Origin: Ustulina deusta
Lineage: Eukaryota; Ascomycota; Sordariomycetes; Xylariales; Xylariaceae
Length of the DNA: 64,000 nt
Assembly (NCBI GenBank): GCA_023159155.1
Contig: JAJNNX010000010.1
Location: 682,001-746,000, forward strand
Reading direction: 5' to 3'
This document shows positions 57,338 through 64,000 of the stretch, piece by piece. The notes under the pieces were generated by a model. It had not been told where the DNA came from. It did not search any database and saw only the letters and a program-made list of their open reading frames with translations. The position numbers were made by a program, and so were the translations under genes. The first letter of the stretch is position 1; each line of letters begins with the position of its first letter.

Positions 57338-58832
57338 TGATGGAAACCCCTCGGGTACTACCGATTCTGCTTCATATTAGTTCGTGCACACCAGACATGC
57401 GAGTTTAACCGAATACAAAATAGAATGGTGAACTATTCTCTGGGGCATTGTAGAAATGACGTGTCCGCGAGGTCGATATCACCTCTTTCTCTCGGCCAGG
57501 GAGTAATGTCCTGCAATAATTGACATCTGAGTTAGAAAACAGTATAGTGAATGTCGGCTCGTATATTATGCTAAATAAAGGAAGATAGCTGTTTTATTTA
57601 CCTATTACTAACTTATAGGCTTGGTTCTAAAGCATGATTTTTAAAGGATCCATAATGTTGTATCTTATATCCCTTGCCTTTATAACTTCCTAGGAGGTTA
57701 TGACATATTAAGTATTAGGGCCTTATCGGCAATTAATATCCTGAAAACGCTTTTTTATGCCAGAGTAATTATAGGATTCTATAACATGTTATGCTAGCTA
57801 TTAGAGGTTATACTTAGGAATGTAGAAGTTATAATAAAAAAATCTCTTGTTTATATATTGAAGCAATGATTTAATATAAGCAAAGAGTTATAATTACAGT
57901 GCCTATTTTAAACAGACAATATCGCACTGCGAATACACGAAGATAGTAGGCAAATACTTCAACGCTTTACCATTAGCAAAAACGGCTTACGTGATGCTCT
58001 GCGGGCTTTACGAGGGCTGCGTCTCGTGATTGTGGTTCCTTTATATGTGACTTGGGCTCCCCGTATGTGCGCTGAAGGTCTTGATCGCATCATCGACCTC
58101 TTTAGATTGCTTGCCCCATCTTACTTAGACTTTGAAATCCCTTAAGGCTTCGCGCCTTTAGCTACTATTAGTCGCTACGAGAGCTTAAGCTACTTGTCTT
58201 ACGTGTTCGAGGGCTGTTACAAGGGAGCTTCGTAGAGTAGCCGTGTTTCAACTGCCCCCGTGAGCCTTCGGCTTGCCAACTCCTTCTGGTAAGTCTTGCT
58301 TTGCCTCCTGTGCCGTTGGGGCGCTGTCCGTGTCTTGATGCCATGGTGCTCAAATATGTTAGGTTTATACCGGGTAGCGCCTTCGATGAGGTGGAAGGAC
58401 TTCTGCGACCACGGCTTGCCTTTGTGGTGCTCTTTGTTATTCGAGCACTGCGATGTTTGCGAGAAGTGTCCTTTGCTCGTCGAAGCTGTACTACGAATGA
58501 TCATGGAACAGGATGGCCGACCAAGGCTTCGGGATTGAGTGTTCACGAAGCAGGTAGCATAGGATGGGTAGACGGCGAGTCCAGCAAGGCAGGCATCTTG
58601 GCTAGCATCGAAAACCCTGCGGCTTTGCATCCACAAGACCACTTCTGTGCGAAGGAGTGAGGAGATTAGGCTGACGTGGTCCCCGTGACGCACCTGAGGC
58701 TACTGTGGTTGGTTGTCTACGCGGTCAGAATCTGTGATGTAGTTCATATTATTATTGAACTATATCCGAGGTGTTTTAGTAGAAACAGACTGATAAACCA
58801 ACGCTTTATAAGTGAGTTATACTTGAAATGTA
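57338..58832. other. AT-rich relic and unexplained GC-richer block
   Basis: 57.5-57.95 kb is strongly AT-rich. 58.0-58.68 kb is distinctly more GC-rich, with overlapping long frames on both strands (58217-58693 minus, 58301-58660 plus), neither with a recognisable domain. It could be a repeat fragment. No supported gene. Confidence 0.5.
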
Positions 58833-59546
58833 TCAATCTATACCCATACTATCTAAGCTGTTAGAATTTACTATCTTGTCAGTCACTACTCTAACGCCCG
58901 GTCCACTAAAGGTCCCGACGCCTAGAGTGACCAGCCCTTCGCGACCCATGGTTTCAAGGATCCTTCGAAGGAGAGTTTCGGGTTTGTTCTCGACATACTC
59001 CAATATCCCACGCATAATTATCTGTTGGAGAGCTTGGTCTCTGGACATCAGAAATGTAAAGAAGTCAACAATATCGTGTTGTAGCTTCGCACTCTGCACC
59101 AAATGATTTTGATATAGTTCTGCTATTGCGTGGAAACAAGTCGTTCCGGCCGGGTTGGGACAGTCGCACATCCTAGAGTCGCCTTCCCAGTCTTGCTTTA
59201 GAATCTGTCCTACTTCTTGACAGAACTGCGTTAAGAACAACATGGGCAAAGAGGTGGCATTTGGAGATTGATGTGGTTGTGCGTTAGGTATTCGAGTCTG
59301 GGGCACGTGCTGCTGAAATGGGTGCCTGTAACGACCATGTTGCGGTGTCGTATGATGAGATGTATCTGCAAAATGATTCCGTTGACCATTAGCTTCCCGC
59401 TGTTGTGTAACGTACTCTTGGAACGTGAAGTTTCTACCACGCTGCTTGGCCTTATAGTTTGGGTCATAATTATTGCCTTTATACCTTGGGTTGCGGTTTG
59501 AAGTATTTTCATCCGATTCCCGTGGCTGGCGTCCATTGTAGCTCAT
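58833..59546 (-). CDS. Orphan hydrophilic protein (237 aa), N-terminus Gln/Asn/His-rich
   Basis: Single-exon ORF starting MSYNGRQPRESDENTSNRN. Residues 1-100 are Asn/Gln/His/Arg-rich and probably disordered. Residues 100-205 look helical and folded, with a Cys cluster (RMCDCPNPAGTTCFHAIAEL) and a long amphipathic region (VDFFTFLMSRDQALQQIIM, LLRRILETMGREGL). No signal peptide or membrane helix. I do not recognise the family. The composition contrast between halves and the absence of stops support a real gene. The helical half could be an oligomerisation domain. Confidence 0.6.
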   Translation of the reverse strand: MSYNGRQPRESDENTSNRNPRYKGNNYDPNYKAKQRGRNFTFQEYVTQQREANGQRNHFADTSHHTTPQHGRYRHPFQQHVPQTRIPNAQPHQSPNATSLPMLFLTQFCQEVGQILKQDWEGDSRMCDCPNPAGTTCFHAIAELYQNHLVQSAKLQHDIVDFFTFLMSRDQALQQIIMRGILEYVENKPETLLRRILETMGREGLVTLGVGTFSGPGVRVVTDKIVNSNSLDSMGID

Positions 59547-61760
59547 GATGACAATGTAACTCTGATATGCAAAGGTGTAGGATAGGCATATAAGTGCAGT
59601 AATTAGCTCTAATAGTGCAATCGAGGAGAATATATTCGAAATGTGAAGAACGACAAAGACCTTTTCTCTCTTTGCATTAGCCCCTTATATAGAGCTTGGT
59701 GTAAATAGAACTATCGCGCTGTTTTTAGCAGTTGTCTTTCAGTTGTCTGGTTGTTTAGGAAACTATCTCCAGGTTAATTTAAGAGTCGAGGATAGATGTT
59801 CAGTAAACGTTTAGCTCTTAGAATATTAGAAGATTAATGTTTTTGTTCAAATTCAATGATTGTATTTCTCTTTCATTGATGTTCCATCAGAGACTAGCCC
59901 TTTGAGCCCTCACAAAGATCCTATAGAAATAATGAAGCGAATATCAGAGCACAGCTAAGCATCAGACGGATACTAAAATATCCAGTTGTTCGGACACCAT
60001 GAAATTACCGCATCCACAACGCAGGAATTGTGGAGGGTCCTGTGACGTAGGTTAAGAAGAGCTTCGCATATTCGCAGGTGTCTAGACTCGGGATGGAAAT
60101 GAAAAGTGAGAAAGCCAACAATTGAAGCTTGTTTTATGAGCCTCTATTAATTATAGTCGAACTTTGTTCCTGGACATGTGTCTGTATGTTGGAGTGGCCA
60201 AGAGGAATAGGGTTATAAGCACATTGCTCAGTCGCCAGGGATTGAACAACAAAGATATGAGAGATGTTGTGATAGGAAAGGGAGAGGGGGAGGAAAACGA
60301 CGAACAGAGTATGAAACCTCCATAATCTCAGCTTCGTCGATCGGCAACAAAGCTGATCAAGGCCCATGAGGACCCTGCGGGGCCGCCCATCTGCTGGAGA
60401 GAACTCCACTGGGGGGGATTTAAGGTTACCTATGACTAAGGCTTCTGATTGGTGCGTAAGTATCGAACCCCTCTTGTTTTTATCTTGCACTGCGACGTCG
60501 TCTGACAGGTGCCCAAAACTTCCTTTCGACCAGCATAGTTGGTATGTCTCCTGGTTTTTCCTACACCCCTTTTTGGCATGTCTCAAAACCACAGCCATCT
60601 TGCGACTACCTTGAAATCCCCAGCCGTGAAATTTATATTACCGACTTCCACTTGAGATGCTGTTGGAAAGCGAGGTGAGCCTAAATTATCTCACCCCAAA
60701 TTTCGTTCTGCTGGGAAAATATATCGCTGACACCTGAGCAGCTGCTTGATGGGTACAAGATCTTATGGTGTCAGTGCATCGCCCTTTTAACAACTTTTGC
60801 ATTGTATGCGCCCCTGTCTAGAACATTCTGACGAGTGTACAGTTCGATCTTCAAGCTATCGAACCACTGCGAAGTGATCTCAAATTAATGTCACAAATGA
60901 TGTGCAACAACTATACTCTGCTGCCCCCGGGAGGACTTGCTGACTGAAGCTTGTTTATTTATTTATAGGGCAAACCTAATGACCTAGTCTCGTGGATTAA
61001 GAGCACCGAATTCTTGAAGCCTGTCTGAGGCGAGTTGGCGATCATTCTGGATTCTCGACTATACCGAGTTTCTTCCCTCCAATCTCCTTCCATTATTCCA
61101 TGTAAACTGCTATATCAATTAGCCAAACGAAATTGCATGAAGAGTGCCGAACTAATTTGTTTTCTAGCTATACCGGTGGCAGTGTAGACATCATGAAGAG
61201 GTATTGCGGTGCCGGAAGCACATCACAGAAACCACCATAGCGGAGCTCAGTGTTGAAATCATGACAACAGCTATTTTAGTTCCTCTGCGGTCTTGGTTCT
61301 TCGTCAAGTTTTCCCGAAAGATATATTTTTATCAGGAGCATCCAAAGAGGATGACTTGTAAAAAGCGAAGAAAAAAAAAAGACTTAATTACCATAACCAG
61401 ACCGAGGCCTTAAAGATGGTCAGGGCAGCCGGTCACGGCTCAGTACACTACGCCACCTTTACCGGTCCCGCAGCACCGGGTGGATGCATGGTGGAGGCTA
61501 CCTAGTACTATAGGTGCCACTGTAGATAGAACCTGGGTACCTAGGATTAGTACGTACCTACCTAGCTTGGTTGCATTAGCACAGCAGGGGTATGCCTAGC
61601 CCGGCTAAGCATTCTGAGGAATCATCTCAAACATCGGGCTTGAATAAATTCATGCGTCTGGGCGCAACACATGCCTCCGCAATGGCCGTTTGCCACGTTT
61701 GGTAGCGCTCTCTTTTACCCATCTGACAGAGTGCAGAGATGAGATGCCTGCCGAGTCGCA
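59547..61760. other. Intergenic stretch before the FHIP gene
   Basis: No supported gene. A 154-codon minus-strand frame (60134-60598) has no recognisable motif. TACCTA/TAGGTA motifs cluster at 61498-61570. A CTCCCTCT-repeat lies in the first intron of the next gene (61784-61812). Confidence 0.5.
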
Positions 61761-64000
61761 ATGGATTTTGTCAGTCAATGAGAACCTCCCTCTCTCCCTC
61801 TCTCCCTCTCCCGGCCGCCTGCTCGCTCGCCTGTTCTTGTAAGCCGACTGATGATTGAGCTGACGAAATGAATGTCTTGTTCCAGTGGTCGCGCCTCATC
61901 GCGAACACGCCGTTGTCCGCCAAGACCTTTGCCAGGGACGCCGCGAGGGATCCCGTCAAACGCCGCCAGCGCTTCGAAAAGGAATATAGCCAGCTGCTGG
62001 TACCGTTCTCCAGATCTGCTCAGTCTTTGACGCACGCCGTCGTCATCTGCTAACCATGGCTCGGGCTAGCACATCTGGCGCAACTGTTCCAACCTCCCCC
62101 ACGATGTCGACGCTGCCGAGCTCCTCGAGATCCGCCTCCAGGAGCTGTCGAACATCCTTGCCGAGGAATCCCGCCGACCGTTGCCGCACCCGTGCATCTC
62201 CTTCGCTGCCACGAAGCAGATCTACATCCCCATCGCCAAGATAGCGACTACCTCGTACAATGAGTGGATTATCAAGAAAGCCGTGCTCTTTTTCGCCAGC
62301 CTGATCGAGAGCGAAGAGGAATCCTTCGTCGAGAACGATGCCTTCTCCGCGAGCTTGACCAACCTCCTTGTTCGCATCACCGGTGCCAATAGCATACGTC
62401 TAGGCTTGGACACCGAAGTCAAGGTTGTCGAGCTAGCCTTCAATATCACCACCAAGATCAGGCTCGAGCCCGAGATCTTACCCGCGTGGTTCAAGATTCA
62501 TACAGATGTCGGGACGCAAGACGACAAATTCAAGGATGAGAGGGCCAAGTTCGCTGGCAGGACACAGAAGCAAGACTTTCCCCTCTTCTATCTTCTCATG
62601 GATTATATCCATCACGAGGGTAGAGTGGGCGACTTTGCACGGACCGGACTTCTATACATCATTGAAGCCGCGTCCAACTCTGTCGAGCTTGAGCAATGGA
62701 TTGTCGAAAGCGACCTTTCGACACTCATGGCAACTGGCTTAGGGGCCTTGTACAGTCAACTCAGCCGGAAGCTTGTCATTGATCACCCTCCCCAGCGCCT
62801 ACCGCCCGTTCTGGCCTTCTCCGACTATGAACATCCAGCCACGACGTTTGAGATTGTCAGCTCATGCAGTCCCGACTATCAGCTGCATATGGACACCTTC
62901 TTATCTCACCTCCTCTTCTGGCAAGACGTACTCAACCATTGCCGATCTGTCGAGGTCAAATCCACCCTTCTGGAACACTTCCAGATTATCTTCCTGCAAC
63001 AACTACTGTCAGTTCCCAGCGTCACGCTTTTAAGCAAGCACTAACACGCTTAGGTATCCATCGCTTCTGGAGTCCTCTGATGTAGACGGAGGATCATCCG
63101 TGGCTGTTCTCACTTATCTGCGTCGCATTCTAGAGTCATTAGATCATCCCGACATGATCAATTTAATCCTCCATTATCTGCTTGCTCTTCCGGACACAGA
63201 TTCATCTTCACACAGCTTCCCCGAGCCAGCTGTGAGCGCTGCTAGAAAGCGAAAATCCATGGATCTAGCGAGTATGGTGGCATCGAAGATGGAGTCGAGC
63301 TACTCGCCCTTGTTATTCAACTTGGTCGATTTAATCCATTCGTGCCTTAAGTCTGAAAATGACCAAACAGTGTGTGTCACGATACAGCTCGTGGCGACGA
63401 TTCTTAAGCGGCATCATCGCTACGCTATCGTGACGCTCCTCCACACCGAAGGTGTTGATCCTAATACCTCCCATAGGACCATGGGTGCTCATCAACAAGA
63501 AGTCGATTTCCTCATGACACTAGCTAGTACAATAGGTGGTCAAGATAATTTTGACGAAATATATGACAACATCCTGAAGGACACCATGACTCGGGTGGAG
63601 GGTCACCCCTGTTCCCTGAAGCTTGTGGCTCCGAAAGTGTCAACCCACAATCACAAACTGCCTGCCATACCTGACAGTCTACCCGGAGCACCTCGCGATG
63701 TGCCACCGCATACGTTGAGCCCGGAAGACCCTCTCTTACACAATTTACTTGATATCATGGAACAGTTTTTTATCAATCCCGTGGAAACAAATCTTTCGGC
63801 AACCGAAACCATATTAGACCTTGCTGTCTGCGGATACATAGCAATTGAGGGTTGGCTTCTGCGTCATCCCAGGACGTATGTGTTTGAGGAAGATTCTGAC
63901 GAACCCTCTTCTCCCCTTCCAGATCCGGCTACAAACGCCTTTAAAGAGCTTGAAAAGCTACAAGCAATTAGTAGATGTCGTCGTAGACCAAAATGGCAAT
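61761..64000 (+). CDS. FHIP/RAI16-like (FTS-Hook-interacting) protein, partial at window end
   Basis: Exons 61761-61769, 61886-61999, 62070-63007 and 63054 to the window end, all joining in frame. The 9-nt first exon encodes MDF and a 116-bp intron (GTCAGT...TTCCAG) joins it to WSRLIANTPLS. The alternative ATG at 61868 (MNVLFQ) lies inside this intron. The protein then reads RFEKEYSQLL, HIWRNCSNLPHDVDAAELLE and ATKQIYIPIAKIATTSYNEW. It continues with FPLFYLLMDYIHHEGRVGDF and ARTGLLYIIEAAS, the RAI16/FHIP signature, then the helical-repeat body. In Aspergillus FhipA links early endosomes to dynein through Hook and Fts. The same cytoplasmic transport-adaptor role is expected. The 3' end lies beyond the window. 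Confidence 0.92.

Noticed and set aside
60134..60598. 154-codon minus-strand frame
   Set aside because: No recognisable motif or promoter context; mixed hydrophobic and basic composition typical of a random frame.
1..64000. CRISPR arrays, biosynthetic gene clusters or viral insertions
   Set aside because: No spaced direct-repeat array, no multidomain synthase and no viral gene was seen in the window.

Overview
The window reads as nuclear DNA of a filamentous ascomycete (Pezizomycotina, most likely a Sordariomycete). Evidence: short 46-150 bp GT...AG introns, a GRG-1/CCG-1 gene of the Neurospora type, a HET-domain gene, a DUF6594-type gene, a BAS2-like secreted cysteine-rich protein, an M35 deuterolysin, and an AT-degraded pogo/Fot1-sized transposon. 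No database search was possible. Family names come from recognised motifs, and exon structures were derived by hand-splicing.

Layout. 1-4.7 kb: no convincing gene, with many TAGGTA/TACCTA motifs. 4.7-5.7 kb: conserved fungal protein of unknown function (+). 8.4-8.8 kb: two-exon BAS2-like secreted protein (-), hidden from simple ORF calling by its intron. 9.8-12.7 kb: seven-exon ZW10/Dsl1 tether subunit (-) with an acidic Trp-rich loop. 14.4-17.6 kb: M16 zinc metallopeptidase (+). 17.6-21.3 kb: a decayed HET-domain gene (-) between two copies of a 95-bp direct repeat. 21.9-24.0 kb: cytosolic-type prolyl-tRNA synthetase (-), 11 exons including a 12-nt microexon. 27.2-28.4 kb: M35 deuterolysin (-), divergent from a small protein at 29.3 kb (+) that resembles the deuterolysin pro-domain. 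30.2-32.15 kb: 1,927-bp TIR element with TA target duplication and an AT-rich interior. 32-43 kb: gene-poor, with a few orphan ORFs and two tRNA-Trp genes (-), one of them intron-containing. 43.3-44.7 kb: glutamine-synthetase-like enzyme (+). 45.6-46.5 kb: EXPERA/EBP-like membrane protein (-). 47.3-47.7 kb: GRG-1 homologue (-). 50.6-55.1 kb: 1,517-residue acidic protein ending in a POT1/Cdc13-type OB fold (-). 56.2-57.3 kb: eroded DUF6594 gene (-). 58.8-59.5 kb: orphan Q/N-rich protein (-). 61.8 kb to the end: FHIP/RAI16-like gene (+), running off the window, probably starting with a 9-nt exon.

Housekeeping genes (ZW10, M16 peptidase, ProRS, EXPERA, OB-fold protein, FHIP) alternate with accessory, gene-poor stretches (17.6-21.9, 24-43 and 55-61 kb) that hold decayed genes, transposon relics, secreted-protein genes and orphans. 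No operon-like or biosynthetic-cluster organisation is seen. The least routine items are the deuterolysin/pro-domain-like divergent pair, the repeat-flanked HET pseudogene, the tRNA-Trp pair with shared unusual anticodon arms, the OB-fold giant protein, and the intact-TIR/AT-rich-core transposon.
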